Assembly (NCBI GenBank): GCA_963942565.1
Contig: OZ012691.1
Span: 10,490,038 to 10,554,037 of the forward strand
Length of the DNA stretch: 64,000 bases
Direction of reading: 5' to 3'
From: Maea johnstoni
Taxonomy: Eukaryota > Annelida > Polychaeta > Spionida > Magelonidae
Shown in pieces: positions 48,089 to 59,344 of this stretch. The notes under the pieces were generated by a model, which saw nothing but the letters and a program-made list of their open reading frames with translations, had not been told where the DNA came from and ran no database searches. A program made the translations under genes and the position numbers. Positions within the stretch are counted from its first letter, which is position 1. Every line of letters starts with the position of its first letter.

Positions 48089-48091
<3 letters not shown>

Positions 48092-49399
48092 TGTGGATGT
48101 CAAGTAGAAAAGACACCACATTAGCCATAGGACATTTGCGTGTGTGTGTCATTCAAGTAGAATAGGCGCTACATTAGCCATATGTCATCAATAAAAAGGT
48201 TGAAATTTTCGATCAAGATATGGTTTGGTTAATATCTCAATGCAAAATATCTGAATCAATAAGTAAATAATGTATGCAAAATTAGTTATATGAAGCAAAA
48301 TTAAGTATGTTAAACAAATGAAGGACCTAAACATACTCCATATTATTCCTTGCAGAATACATATGACTAAATCAATACCTTGAACTATTCAGTCAAAGAG
48401 GCCTTACTAATTTTGAAATATCTAACTTTTGTGAGAATATTTTGGAAGATTTGAGAAGAATTTTTATTCACAATATTATCTACAACTCCATTTTAGATAT
48501 CTTATGATCTCAGAGTTATATGTTAGAGGTATCTTCTAATGTATTACCAATCAGGAAGACACATAAGAGGAGGAACTATCAGCATACATTGGTTGATGCT
48601 ACCTAGGACTTGTTATGGATCAAACATATCTATACTGGTCCACCATCAAATTATTGAATGCGTCACAAGTAGATGATGAATAGAGTGAAGGTTAAGTCAG
48701 CAAAAATTTTTGGAACCACACTATTCTATTGTAGTTGAGGCACCAATCGATCCAGGTACAACAAGCATGCGGAGATTGATTGATGTTTGTATTATTTGAG
48801 ATTCTAGGGCTCAGGTTTTGGTTAAAAATTCTGGTAGACTGCAGGACTTCTGGTTTCTAAATTGCCATAGCTCCACCCAAGATCTTATAGCCCTATCTAT
48901 ACTCAGTTCAACATGTCCCACTGTATTCCTATCCCAAAACAATTTTAGTTGTAAGCTATCTTTTCTTTGTTATATTTCATTTTGAAACTGTGCTAATTGA
49001 CAACTGAAGTGTCAAATGGTGTTCTTCAACTGAACATATAATCCTCTTAACATGATCTTAAAATGTCCCTTTTCTTTTAGCCAGTCGGGCTACTAAGTCA
49101 AATATTATTGTAGTTGCACCCCAGCTCAATTTTCCCTAGCCACGCGCTATGGGGCTAGTGGATTAAGCTGTACGCCTAAGATTCATTCTCATATGAATTT
49201 AAAATGCTGTTAATGTGTCAATTCAGTATTGTAAATCTAAGAAAGTGAACAATATAGGAATACTATTTAACAGAATCATTCCAAACTACACAATCAATAA
49301 TATTTAACACTCTCGATAGAATCCAATATCTTGTTTCAATTATTGTGCTGGATCTTAATTATACATGCAGTATTGGTTTATTTCATAAGGTGCACTTTT

Positions 49400-50350
49400 A
49401 GCAGTTTCATTCAATATCTTGCATTAATATTTGCTTGAGGTTTGCAGTTTCTACTTAGAAGTGTAGATTTTTTTGCCGCAGATCCCCAAAATATCTCATT
49501 TCCAGTCATTTTTCAATAAAAATTTCCCTAAATCAGGCACTATATCTTTAACTAAAGCAGTTTTAATCAATAACCTTCAAAGAATATCTGTGTGGGGTTT
49601 GTACTTTCTACTCTGAAGTATGTTTGTTCTTGGTTACATTGCCAAAATCTAACTTTTTGTGGTCATTTTTTGCTTGAATAACCCCCAAAATGCAGTCACT
49701 GAGGTTTTTTTCACATACTAACGACAGTCACTATCAATAACTCTCTAAGTGCATTTGTGTGAGGTTTTTAGCTCCTGCTCCTAGGCTTAAACTTCGTTAT
49801 TGTCATTCTCAAAAATCACACTTATTCTACTCTTTTTTGCTGAAAATACCCCAGAAACACACCCTTAGTGTCAATTTCATAATACATATTATACCAGTTT
49901 CCCCAAAATTGCAGTCACTTAAGGGGTTATTCACAAACTTTACTGATGACAGTCATTATCAATAACTCTTTAAGTGTGCTTGTGTGAAGTTTTCAGCTTC
50001 TACTCTCAGGCATAGGATTTCTATTGTCAGATCCCAAAAATCTCACCTTTTCTTCTCTTTTTTGCTGAAAACACCCCAAAAACACACCCTATGTGTCAAT
50101 TTCATAATATTTATTACATCAGTTATAATCAGCAACCCAAAAAGTGTATTTGTGCTAATTTTGGAGATTCTACTCTCTTCCCTAGATTTTTTATTAACAT
50201 ATTCCCAAAAAATCACGTTTTATGACATTTTTTGCCTAAAATGCCCCAAAAATAGTCTTTCATGGTAACTCACGCCCTGCGTCTATTAAGAATATTGCTC
50301 AGCATCACTCAAAGTATATTTGTACCAAGTTTCACGCTTTTCGCACAAAG
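49400..50350. repeat. Degenerate ~210-bp tandem repeats inside the 4.6-kb element
   Basis: Four to five decayed units with GTCA(C/T)TATCAATAACTCT, TGTGTGAGGTTTT, CTACTCT and TTTTTTGCTGAAAATACCCC in constant order. They show no long open frame. Confidence 0.75.
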
Positions 50351-50746
50351 TGCACAATTTTTGTCTTAGCCGCCCCGCTGTTAACAGAAGGTATTGTTTT
50401 TGCCTAATTTGCATATTTACTAATTTGCAAAATTCATTTTTTTTCAAGAGCAACAGAAAAATTATTTGAGCACTCAAATGACATTCAGTAGTGATTAACA
50501 TATAAATATATAGCTTCTTTCAGGTTCAATTACCATGTAATGCTTGAAAAGTTACCTAGACAAGCAATAGATGATGTCATTCTTAATTAGCATAATTAAT
50601 GACCGCCGCATGGTCGAAAAAATTGGTGCCATATTTTAATTACTCATTTATATATCTAAGAAGCTTTTTCAGCAAAAAAATCAAAATGTATGTGAAATTC
50701 CCACTGGACCCCACAAAATGGACATAGGCCCCTCCACTAAGTGGTG

Positions 50747-51284
50747 ATAATCTTGACGCAAATGTTCATCCCCGGAGTGCAGCGCCGCAAAAAGTGAAAC
50801 GGCAACAAGTGTAATTAATTGAACCTCAGAATAGCAAGTTCATAGTAAAGGCAAAATTGGATTGCGATGCCACAAAGTTAACGAGATGTAAAGGCGTATT
50901 AATAGAATTACTATTGTTCATTTATTTGAAAAGGCATTAGATTAATAGATCAAAAACAATTTTTTAGCTATTTTGGCGCTCCTAATTGGGTTCTAACGAC
51001 ATTCCAATGAAGCCGAGCCCTTTGGGAGTAGTTAGACAACAGGCTACATATTTGATTTGGATATTTACCGGCTCGCATGACGAAGGTAGGTCATAATCAG
51101 TTTCGGGCCGTATGTAAATATGTGGGGTCATTGATAAAAGTGGCCTAGAGGTCCTTTTCAAAGATTTACTCCGGTTGTCTGTCACGTAAATGACAAGACT
51201 AAACTCGGAATGCTAGGAACGATCCCAAATAGAGTCACGGGATTTCATCAATATAGTTATCTATTCAAACTGCAACATCGTACA
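50747..51284. other. Intergenic stretch without recognised features
   Basis: Unique-looking sequence between the 4.6-kb element and a SINE. No coding similarity was seen. Confidence 0.5.
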
Positions 51285-51475
51285 CAAGTCGCCGTGGCCT
51301 AATCGCCAGAGTGCTTGCCTACGAGGCAGGGGGTTGCGGGATCGTGTCCGTCTGCCCGCAACTTATATCATCTTTTCCACCTGCCCAGTGCTTCGTGTGG
51401 TGCTTAGAAATATTACCTACTCTAAATAACGGTGGCATTATTTATTTATTTTACTTTACTTTACTAAAATGAATT
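51285..51475 (+). mobile_element. tRNA(Arg)-like SINE
   Basis: GCCGTGGCCTAATCGCCAGA is box A-like. An anticodon arm CTTGC-CTACGAG-GCAGG (anticodon ACG, Arg) pairs fully. GGGATCGTGTCC is a degenerate box B. A short body ends in a TTTA-rich tail at about 51440-51475. The T arm is damaged, so this is a SINE head and not a tRNA gene. Confidence 0.75.
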
Positions 51476-51904
51476 GTTGGTCAAATCCGCTGATCCCAGA
51501 GAGAATGTCTGCCTGAATTGCCGTTCGCTATAAGGGCCGATGACTTCATGTTGGGCCTTGACTAAAAACCATATTTTATCTTTGAGTTATAATAAACATT
51601 TCCACAGTTGTGAATTTCTTCGAGAATGTCTATAGTTTAATGGATGTAAGTAATGCCTAGCCTTCATATAAAAATTGAGCTCTGTGAAGTTTAATGGGTG
51701 TAAGTATTAATTTATATCTGTTGATGAAGGAAATGTTCCATTAAGTTCCCTATAACGTTGGTATTGTCACTTGCATGCACACTTTCTGCACATGACTATT
51801 ACTTTATGCAACTCCCGCCCATTTACCTTCTATCTGCCCTTTCACACGTCCCTACGTGCTGATCAGTGCCCTATCCATGTACCTACCACCTGTACTTTGG
51901 GCTT

Positions 51905-51946
51905 GGATCCGTGCGCCCGCCACTCACTTTTTGGGCGCACGGATCC
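51905..51946. other. Perfect 14-bp hairpin
   Basis: GGATCCGTGCGCCC and its exact reverse complement GGGCGCACGGATCC are separated by 14 nt. GC-rich in an otherwise AT-rich neighbourhood. Function unknown. Confidence 0.85.
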
Positions 51947-52091
51947 TTACTTCATCGACAACTTCTACTCCTCCTGCGGCCTTTAGCGCCCTGCCGCAAC
52001 ACTTGCATTCCCCCCTTCTCTGTAATTGTACTGTCCTCCCAGTACCTCTTTCAACGGGGCCCTATCTGGGTGTACTAGACTATCACCTTAA

Positions 52092-52795
52092 AGGAGCTAC
52101 TCCGCACCTGACTTGAGCCAGCGCTTAGCAGAGAGTAATAAGCCAGCGCCTGACAGCATTTAGATAAATTAAGTTAATTTGAACAGTTTTATCAACTTTT
52201 AGTTACGTGTAAGACCTTAAAACTTGTTTAAACATATCTTGGTTGGCTATATTTCCTTCTCAATATTATCCTGTGGCGATTCATTTTAACTGCTTTGGAA
52301 GTTACGCATTTTAATGCTCTTTTTATATATTTGAATATATATTTAACGATCGATCACTTAGTGTCTACCCTTCACCTTGTATTAAAGTCTTTTTTAATAC
52401 ATGTATTGATTAGAAGATACTCAATTCATTACTACATGCACCTTCTCAATCATGCGTAGCATTTAAAGATATATTAGATCTTGCATCTATACATGTCACT
52501 TTTGTTATAAAGTACTCTGTTATGCTTCCAATACCCATTACCTCATATGCAGCTAGTTGCTGTTCAGCACAGTAACTTTAATTTCTTATTATCTTGGACC
52601 AAAGCTTGTGGTTGCTCATCTAAGTTATTATATAGTACTCTGTAATGGCCTTTGTTGACACAAGAGAAAACAAGAAAAAATAAGTAAACACATGAAAATG
52701 ATAAAAGAAAATAATGAAGAACAACTTTTAGTAAGGTTTTTTGTATTAGCGTTCATGAGGAACATGGCTTAGATGCGCACCATCCATGAACATAA
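52092..52795. other. Intergenic stretch without recognised features
   Basis: AT-rich DNA between the copy of repeat E and the 43-bp minisatellite. Nothing identifiable. Confidence 0.5.
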
Positions 52796-54335
52796 TGATT
52801 TGCGTTTTCTGTGTGTGGCTTATATGCTTATTAGCAGCTGATTTGCCTTTCCTGTGTGTGGCTTATATGCTTATTAGCAGCTGATCTGCGTTTTTTTGTG
52901 TGGGCTTATATGCTTATTAGCAGCTGATTTGCATTTTCTGTGTGAGGCTTATATGCTTATTAGCAGCTGATTTGCATTTTCTGTGTGAGGCTTATATGCT
53001 TATTAGCAGCTGATTTGCCTTTTCTGTGTGTGGCTTATATGCTTATTAGCAGCTGATTTGTGTTTTCTGTGTGCTTATTAGCAGCTGATTTGCGTTTTCT
53101 GTGTGTGGCTTATATGCTTATTAGCAGCTGATTTGTGTTTTCTGTGTGTGGCTTATTAGCAGCTGATTTGCCTTTTCTGTGTGTGGCTTATATGCTTATT
53201 AGCAGCTGATTTGTGTTTTCTGTGTGTGGCTTATATGCTTATTAGCAGCTGATTTGTGTTTTCTGTGTGTGGCTTATATGCTTATAAGCAGCTGATTTGC
53301 CTTTTCTGTGTGTGGGCTTATATGCTTATTAGCAGCTGATCTGCGTTTTTTGTGTGTGGGCTTATATGCTTATTAGCAGCTGATTTGCATTTTCTGTGTG
53401 AGGCTTATATGCTTATTAGCAGCTGATTTGCCTTTTCTGTGTGTGGCTTATATGCTTATTAGCAGCTGATTTGCCTTTTCTGTGTGTGGGCTTATATGCT
53501 TATTAGCAGCTGATTTGCCTTTTCTGTGTGTGGCTTATATGCTTATTAGCAGCTGATTTGCGTTTTCTGTGTGTGGCTTATATGCTTATTAGCAGCTGAT
53601 TTGTGTTTTCTGTGTGTGGCTTGTATGCTTATTAGCAGCTGATTTGCCTTTTCTGTGTGTGGGCTTATATGCTTATAAGCAGCTGATTTGCGTTTTCTGT
53701 GTGTGGCTTATATGCTTATTAGCAGCTGATTTGCGTTTTCTGTGTGTGGCTTATATGCTTACTAGCAGCTGATTTGTGTTTTCTGTGTGTGGCTTATATG
53801 CTTATTAGCAGCTGATTTGCCTTTTCTGTGAGTGGGCTTATATGCTTATTAGCAGCTGATTTGCCTTTTCTGTGTGTGGATTATATGCTTATTAGCAGCT
53901 GATTTGCGTTTTCTGTGTGTGGCCTCTATGCTTATTAGCAGCTGATTTGTGTTTTCTGTGTGTGGCTTATATGCTTATTAGCAGCTGATTTGCCTTTTCT
54001 ATGTGTGGCTTATATGCTTATTAGCAGCTGATTTGCGTTTTCTGTGTGTGGCTTATATGCTTATTAGCAGCTGATTTGCGTTTTTTTGTGTGTGGCTTAT
54101 ATGCTTATTAGCAGCTGATTTGCCTTTTCTGTGTGTGGCTTATATGCTTATTAGCAGCTGATTTGCCTTTTCTGTGTGTGTGGCTTATATGCTTATTAGC
54201 AGCTGATTTGCATTTTCTGTGTGTGGCTTATATGCTTATTAGCAACTGATTTGCCTTTTCTGTGTGTGGCTTATATGCTTATTAGCAGTTGATTTGCGTT
54301 TTCTGTGTGTGGCTTATATGCTTATTAGCAGCTGG
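52796..54335. repeat. 43-bp minisatellite (about 36 copies)
   Basis: The unit reads GATTTGCGTTTTCTGTGTG, then TGGCTTATATGCTTATTAGC, then AGCT. The core TATGCTTATTAGCAGCTGAT is almost invariant while the base after GATTTG varies (CG, CC, TG, CA). Some units are shortened by about 11 bp. No exon is attached. Confidence 0.97.
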
Positions 54336-55819
54336 AGCGGGAGATTAGTATTTTATAAATCATTTTCTGGTATTTATAATTCATTTTCTAATATTTGTTA
54401 ATGCGGTCATGTATAAGTATTAGAAAATGATGTATTAATATTAGAAAAGGAATCATTAACATTCGAAATGCGTAATAAACTTTCAAAGTGCTTGCCATAT
54501 TCATGCACTGGGATAAGTATGGCAAGAAGGTATCAGAGGACCACTACTGCGGTATCTGGTCTCAGTGCATCGACCTCTCTGTCACAAATAGTTGCCGTAA
54601 CCGCTGCCAGATGTCGCCACCGTACAGTATCGATCCCATTTTCATACGAGTACGACAACAACACAGCCTCAGGATATCACGTATGTATTTCCATTTGTAA
54701 ACTCATCGTAAACGTATCTCACGTAAATCACCGATATATAGCGTGTATTCAATACTCGCGAGATCGGTTAAATTATCACAATTTTGACTGTTTGTCAATA
54801 GACGCCCAAAGAATCGCGTATAGGATTGTTGATTCTCAAATTTCGCTCACGCAAGACTTCAGGACAGGATAGGGACAGCTGTTTGTTTACGTTTTGCGTC
54901 TCCTCAGACCTCACTCCTGTTCATTCACGAACCATCTCGAAACAACTTACAGTGAAATTAAGATTTCACTATTGGAACTATATTTCATCGAAGGGTATAT
55001 GAATAGGACTATACAAGCTTGATGTAACGCTTAGCCTTCTGCATTAATTAGCTGGCACAATTACAAAGTGCCACGCCCCCTGTTATTGTCTTACTCCTGG
55101 GAGTAGTAGACAGGGAGTGGGTACTGTGCATGCGTCATCAAATATCGCTGCCTCTCTACGAGTCATAGATAACATGTGTACCCCCAGGATTGGCTGCCTG
55201 CTGAGCCCATCTAATTCGGGAACCGCTCGGGTTACAGGCCCTGGGTCAGACTGAAATTGCCGCGAAACCAGTTGCGCATGCCAACATCCTGCCAGCCTCT
55301 TTCTGAAAAAATCATGTCACCAATACTTCCCCAGTCTACACTGCGTAACTCGAGGCGCACACACTCTAGGTACTGGCATGCTGTGCCTATGGGGTTGCGG
55401 ATCAAGGGGATGTATCTCTCTGCTTGTACTCTTAGACGAGGGAGGTAGATACCAGAGAGTGGCAGCGAGGGGACAACTATCATAAACTCACATTGAGCTC
55501 CGTTGACAGTGGGTGCATATGTGTGTTGCCAGAATTAGTTTGCGCTTAGATGAATAAACACAAATGGATATGAAACCAGCCGGTCAACGTGAACAAGCTG
55601 GCTGGGCAAAAGCCCAAATGTTGCGCTCTGCGCATGTTGGTGCTCAGCTTTCTCAGTAATATAAATGATACAAGATCCCTCAGTGGTCTTTGTCTCCTAG
55701 TGATGTCACATTGAGGCCAGATTCAAGACCCCTGGGATAGCCAGGTCTTCATTGTACATAGTGCATTTAGTAATTGGTCTCTCGCTACTTATCCATTCTT
55801 TTATTCATCTAAGGTTTGT
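54336..55819. other. Intergenic / possible ASB upstream region
   Basis: A small inverted repeat (CATTTTCTAATATT / AATATTAGAAAATG) occurs at about 54380-54450. A 134-codon open frame at 54468-54872 matches nothing I recognise and is not called. GC content rises between 54.9 and 55.5 kb, a possible promoter for the ASB gene, but no start site or first exon could be fixed. A partial copy of repeat F is at 55610-55790. Confidence 0.45.
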
Positions 55820-55827
55820 GCTAGGCA

Positions 55828-56150
55828 CATCGTCTTAGCCAGCAGGGCGTCTGGGTGTCTTTTTTGACACCCACACTCTTAAAAAGAACCCCTCAGGAAA
55901 CCCAATTTTCTCTATTGAGGAATTTCTTAAGATGTCACTATCAGTCTATCAAGCATATAGTTGAATTCTTTCATCATCATACAATTACAATGCCATTGTA
56001 TAAGGATATCATGCATTATTTTGATAAATTTATACATGTTTATGGTTTAAATTTGAACATATTGTGGTCCTCCTTAAAAATCTGGACGCCCCAAAATTTT
56101 ACAATTGCCAATTTTGGGCACCCAGTTTCTTAATCCTGGCTAAGACCCTG
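55828..56150. mobile_element. hAT-like MITE family B, perfect 8-bp duplication
   Basis: 323 bp. Target duplication GCTAGGCA at 55820-55827 and 56151-56158. Ends CATCGTCTTAGCCAGC and CTGGCTAAGACCCTG. Confidence 0.94.
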
Positions 56151-56295
56151 GCTAGGCATATTTGGGTGAGCTCATGAAAGATGTTCAGTTAAAGAGCATC
56201 ACCCTGAACCGAAACGATGCTCACAATTTACTCATGACACTAATGCCTGTAAAAATGTCTATTCATTAGATTGTTATGATATGCAGTGTCATCGC

Positions 56296-56395
56296 CATCT
56301 AAAAAATACCAACATGACAGGCTTTTGATGGTTTTCTTGAAGTCATTGCGTCCTTGTGCTTAGAACAAAAGTAGCCTCAACTCATTTTTCATCTG
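56296..56395 (+). mobile_element. TTAA-MITE family A, fragment
   Basis: Retains ACCAACATGACAGG, then GCGTCCTTGTGCTT, then AAGTAGCCTCA in family order. Both ends are lost. Confidence 0.6.
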
Positions 56396-56599
56396 GAGTG
56401 CACATATGGTCTTAAAACCTTGAACATAAACTCATCCAAAAGAGTAAAAGTAACATTTGAGAGGTACTGTTAAACCCAATGAAAAGATGAACTTTCAGTC
56501 AAAATATATTCCAAAAAATGACTTAATTATTAGGGTATTTTCATTTTCAAGTCAAATCACATGAACCCTGAATGGGTTAAGCGCCATTTCCTCTTTTTC

Positions 56600-56960
56600 T
56601 GTTAGCCAGGACCTTAGATGAAGAGAACATAGATTGGTCAGCACAGACAAATAGATTGGTCAGCATGGACCAATTACCAATTAAGACCCATTGTAAAGAT
56701 TTTGATACACCTAATCTCCCCAAATCTCGTCTCAGTGTGACATCACTAGGTGCTGGAGTTGAAAAAACACAGACGTTGCTCGTGGAGGCCGAGCAAGCCA
56801 TAACTATATATAGTGCATGTCTTCACAGAAGTTGCTGATGCACATGTGCAGAATGCACCTCTTGAAAGGTTCTTGTCTACGCCTAGGGTACGAGCCATGC
56901 CGAGGTTGTTGAGGGAGATCTGCTGGTTGTGGATCTGATGATCGACATTCATGCTAGGAC
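56600..56960. repeat. Repeat F, copy upstream of the ASB exon
   Basis: Shares long blocks with 58825-59115: TTAGATGAAGAGAA.AT, CAGTGTGA.(G)TCACTAGG, GCACATGTGCAGAA.GCACCT and GAGATCTGCTGGTTGTG. An inverted partial copy is at about 55610-55790. Three copies around one gene suggest a dispersed element rather than coding exons, although a minus-strand frame (MNVDHQIHNQQISLNNLGMA) is open in this copy. Confidence 0.65.
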
Positions 56961-57162
56961 TATGAAGGTCAAAATATATTACTAATTAATTGGATGGGTA
57001 CTTTTATGCAACCTTAACTAGTCTAAGATAATCAGACTATCATTATGTTGTATTCTTTATTTGTGATTTCTTCACTTTATTCATGAACTACCACTTCCCA
57101 ATATTGGTTAATAGCCCAATGGAATGATGCTTTATTTCTTTTATTCTTCCAGAAATGTTGCG

Positions 57163-58017
57163 ATGGAACTCTTCAATGCCATAAACAACAATGAACTGAT
57201 GGATTTACATGAACTACTAATAGATGGCGCCAACATCAATGAACCTTTGGCTGGAGGAATGACGCCCTTGCACATTGCGTCAGAAAAGGGTTACGCCTCG
57301 TGTGTGGGACTTCTCATCTCTGCTGGCGCTGATCCAAATATTCTTGACGATGCGGATAACACGCCTCTTATGAACGCCGTGGGATCCTGCCCGACGGGGT
57401 ACCCCCTAGTGGTCTATAAGCTACTCAAATCAAACTGCAATTGCAATAAACAGAATTTTGACGGAGATGCTGCTTTACATATAGCAACTAGGTTGAATTA
57501 TCCGGAAATCATGGAACTTCTTTTGGATGGTGGTGCGAATGTTAATTTAGAAAACAACCACCAGGAGACGCCACTGGACATTGCAGTTAAGGGAAATATG
57601 ACGGTAGCGGTCCAGTTGCTACTTCGTTGCAATAATTATCTACCTCTACGGCGAAGCTCTAGGGATACGCAAAAATCACTTTTTTTCATAGCCATGGAAA
57701 ATGGCTGGTTTGATATCTGTAAGATGTTATTTCTAGCAGGATTCCCGGTTTGGCAAGAGAGCTGGATCTTTAACAAAAATTTCCCAGCAAGCGTTTCAAA
57801 CAATTCGGAGGTTCGCTCCTGGCTGACACAGGTGGCACTGCATCCAACGACCCTGCAACAGAGTTGTCGACATACTATTCGGCAACTTCTCGGTGATCGT
57901 ATAGACGGAAAAGTGGATTTTGTGTGTCTTCCACGGCAGTTGAAGGACTATGTTTGTTTCACGGATCTTCCACCTGTGCACATCCCCGCTTCACAGGACT
58001 TCCAGATAGGGACTTAG
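57163..58017 (+). CDS. Ankyrin-repeat and SOCS-box protein (ASB family), last exon
   Basis: 284 residues. ASB proteins are substrate receptors of Elongin BC-Cullin5 ubiquitin ligases: the ankyrin repeats bind the target and the SOCS box binds Elongin C/Cullin. Five to six ankyrin repeats cover about residues 2-190 (GMTPLHIASEKGYASCVGLL, DGDAALHIATRLNYPEIMEL, QETPLDIAVKGNMTVAVQLL). A SOCS box is at about 237-275 (TLQQSCRHTIRQLLGD ... LPRQLKDYVCF). A good acceptor, TTTTATTCTTCCAG, ends at 57152, so a 5' exon should lie upstream. I chose the ATG at 57163 because it begins the first ankyrin repeat; the open frame reaches back to 57124 but crosses the acceptor. The stop codon lies in a MITE end. 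Which ASB member it is cannot be told. Confidence 0.9.
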   Translation: MELFNAINNNELMDLHELLIDGANINEPLAGGMTPLHIASEKGYASCVGLLISAGADPNILDDADNTPLMNAVGSCPTGYPLVVYKLLKSNCNCNKQNFDGDAALHIATRLNYPEIMELLLDGGANVNLENNHQETPLDIAVKGNMTVAVQLLLRCNNYLPLRRSSRDTQKSLFFIAMENGWFDICKMLFLAGFPVWQESWIFNKNFPASVSNNSEVRSWLTQVALHPTTLQQSCRHTIRQLLGDRIDGKVDFVCLPRQLKDYVCFTDLPPVHIPASQDFQIGT

Positions 58018-58325
58018 CCAGGACCCGTCCATCCTGTCTTTTTGTACAGACAAAAAATTCTAAGAAGAATTTTCAAATACAGTATGACAAAGAATTTTAA
58101 ATTATTGAATTTTCAATAGTAATATTAATACTTTATTTTATAATAATTTTGATATTTTCCTTTTAGGACATGGCTTAAGTATAAATTTCCCTTTTTTTTG
58201 ACCCAATAGGCTATAAAATGTAGTTGGTATAGGGATTTGAAGTAGAAAAGTAGCTAATTCTGGACGGGCAGAAATTTTGGATTGCTGTTTTGGACTGGCA
58301 TTTAAAAATCCTGGCTAAGATCCTG
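58007..58325. mobile_element. hAT-like MITE family B, supplies the ASB stop codon
   Basis: 319 bp. Left end TAGGGACTTAGCCAGG and right end CTGGCTAAGATCCTG match the family. No clear target duplication. The ASB frame runs into its left end and stops at the TAG within CTTAGCC (58015-58017). Confidence 0.8.
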
Positions 58326-58507
58326 CCAGGTCCAGTACCCTACTCAGTAAAAAGAATTTCTATAACACATTTTTGCTCAGTTACCCTTAAATGTTACTCT
58401 GGATTTTATGATTTCATAAAGGAATGACGTTTATAGTGCTTCCAGAGGGACTCTAATAGCAGGGTCTCCTCATGTCATAGTTGTGTATTTGTGTTTTTGT
58501 GTTTTAA

Positions 58508-58817
58508 CCCTGCTCTTGCTAACACCGGATATATCCGGTGCTACATATCTTGCCTGTGTGACCAACACCGGATATATCCGGTCTTTGGGTACCCTTGCAC
58601 TTAGCAAAATATAAACTACATAGGTCAATTAAGGGGTATTACATTTTACTAGATATCAAGGTTTTACCTTTTACTATGTTTCTATTTCAGTTTGTGAAGC
58701 ACATTGTTGAAACAGTAATAGAAATCTATGAAATCCTTCTGATCTGGTGGGTACACCCACAATATCCCTGGTCCCAGGGGAAAGGTTCTCCCATATAGGG
58801 GTCTAGCATGACAAGGG
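58508..58817. mobile_element. TTAA-MITE with CCGGATATATCCGG palindromes
   Basis: 310 bp with TTAA at 58504-58507 and 58818-58821. Ends CCCTGCTCTTGCTAAC and (inverted) CCCTTGTCATGCTAG. Near the left end the 14-base palindrome CCGGATATATCCGG occurs twice, about 50 bp apart. Confidence 0.8.
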
Positions 58818-58824
58818 TTAAACA

Positions 58825-59115
58825 AAACCTTAGATGAAGAGAATATGGATTGGTCGCCATATACCAATTATCATATGACCCATTGTATTTTGCCCTCAAC
58901 ACACCCAATCTCACGTCAGTGTGATGTCACTAGGAGACCTACGAATGAGGGCTCTTGTATTTGTTTACATTATAGAGGAAGTTGCTCACGCACATGTGCA
59001 GAAAGCACCTCTTGAGTGGTTCACATAAAAACCTGGGCTAGGAGTCGTGCCGAGGCTGTTGAGTGAGATCTGCTGGTTGTGTATTCGGTGATCAACACTT
59101 GTGACACAACTAGCA
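58825..59115. repeat. Repeat F, copy downstream of the ASB exon
   Basis: Same orientation and block order as 56600-56960, with many substitutions. The minus-strand frame that is open in the other copy is interrupted here. Confidence 0.65.
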
Positions 59116-59344
59116 GTTATTATGCAGATGCTGTATAGTGTATACACTATTGATACTTTTCCAAATAACTTCAGAACTAGCCATTAATTCACAATTAAAG
59201 TATTTGGAGGAGAAATGGCTTCCAGTCAACCATTTTCTTTCAAATATTATGGAAAACTGCTATGGTCATAAATATATTATTAAAATACTTGGGATGTTTG
59301 TTGGCGCTACAGGCATGAAAAGTTGAACTCATTCACATCTGGAG

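Larger units (their letters stand above)
46163..50746 (-). mobile_element. 4.6-kb DNA element with ~185-bp inverted ends
   Basis: The ends CACCACCTAGTTAGTGG and CACCACTTAGTGGAGG are inverted and stay alignable for about 185 bp, with matching words GGGGCCTATGT, CATACATTTTGATTTTT, GGCACCAATTTTTTC and ATGCTAATTA. No clean target duplication was found. Near the low-coordinate end is a recognisable protein remnant (46756-47187). The rest is AT-rich and holds a TA microsatellite and ~210-bp internal repeats. Superfamily unknown; it looks broken. Confidence 0.7.

Noticed and set aside
51285-51360. tRNA-Arg gene
   Set aside because: The anticodon arm pairs but the T arm and acceptor stem do not, and a SINE body follows. 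The two other tRNA-like heads (44829 and 15392, minus strand) fail likewise.
51771-52116. Three overlapping Pro/Leu-rich open frames
   Set aside because: Overlapping frames in a C-rich patch containing the hairpin; none resembles a protein family.
52796-54335. CRISPR-like regular repeats
   Set aside because: Units are contiguous 43-bp tandem repeats with no unique spacers, in animal DNA; this is a minisatellite. The same applies to 13664-15195 and 22680-23396.
54468-54872. 134-codon plus-strand open frame
   Set aside because: No recognisable domain, ordinary composition and no splice support. Left uncalled.
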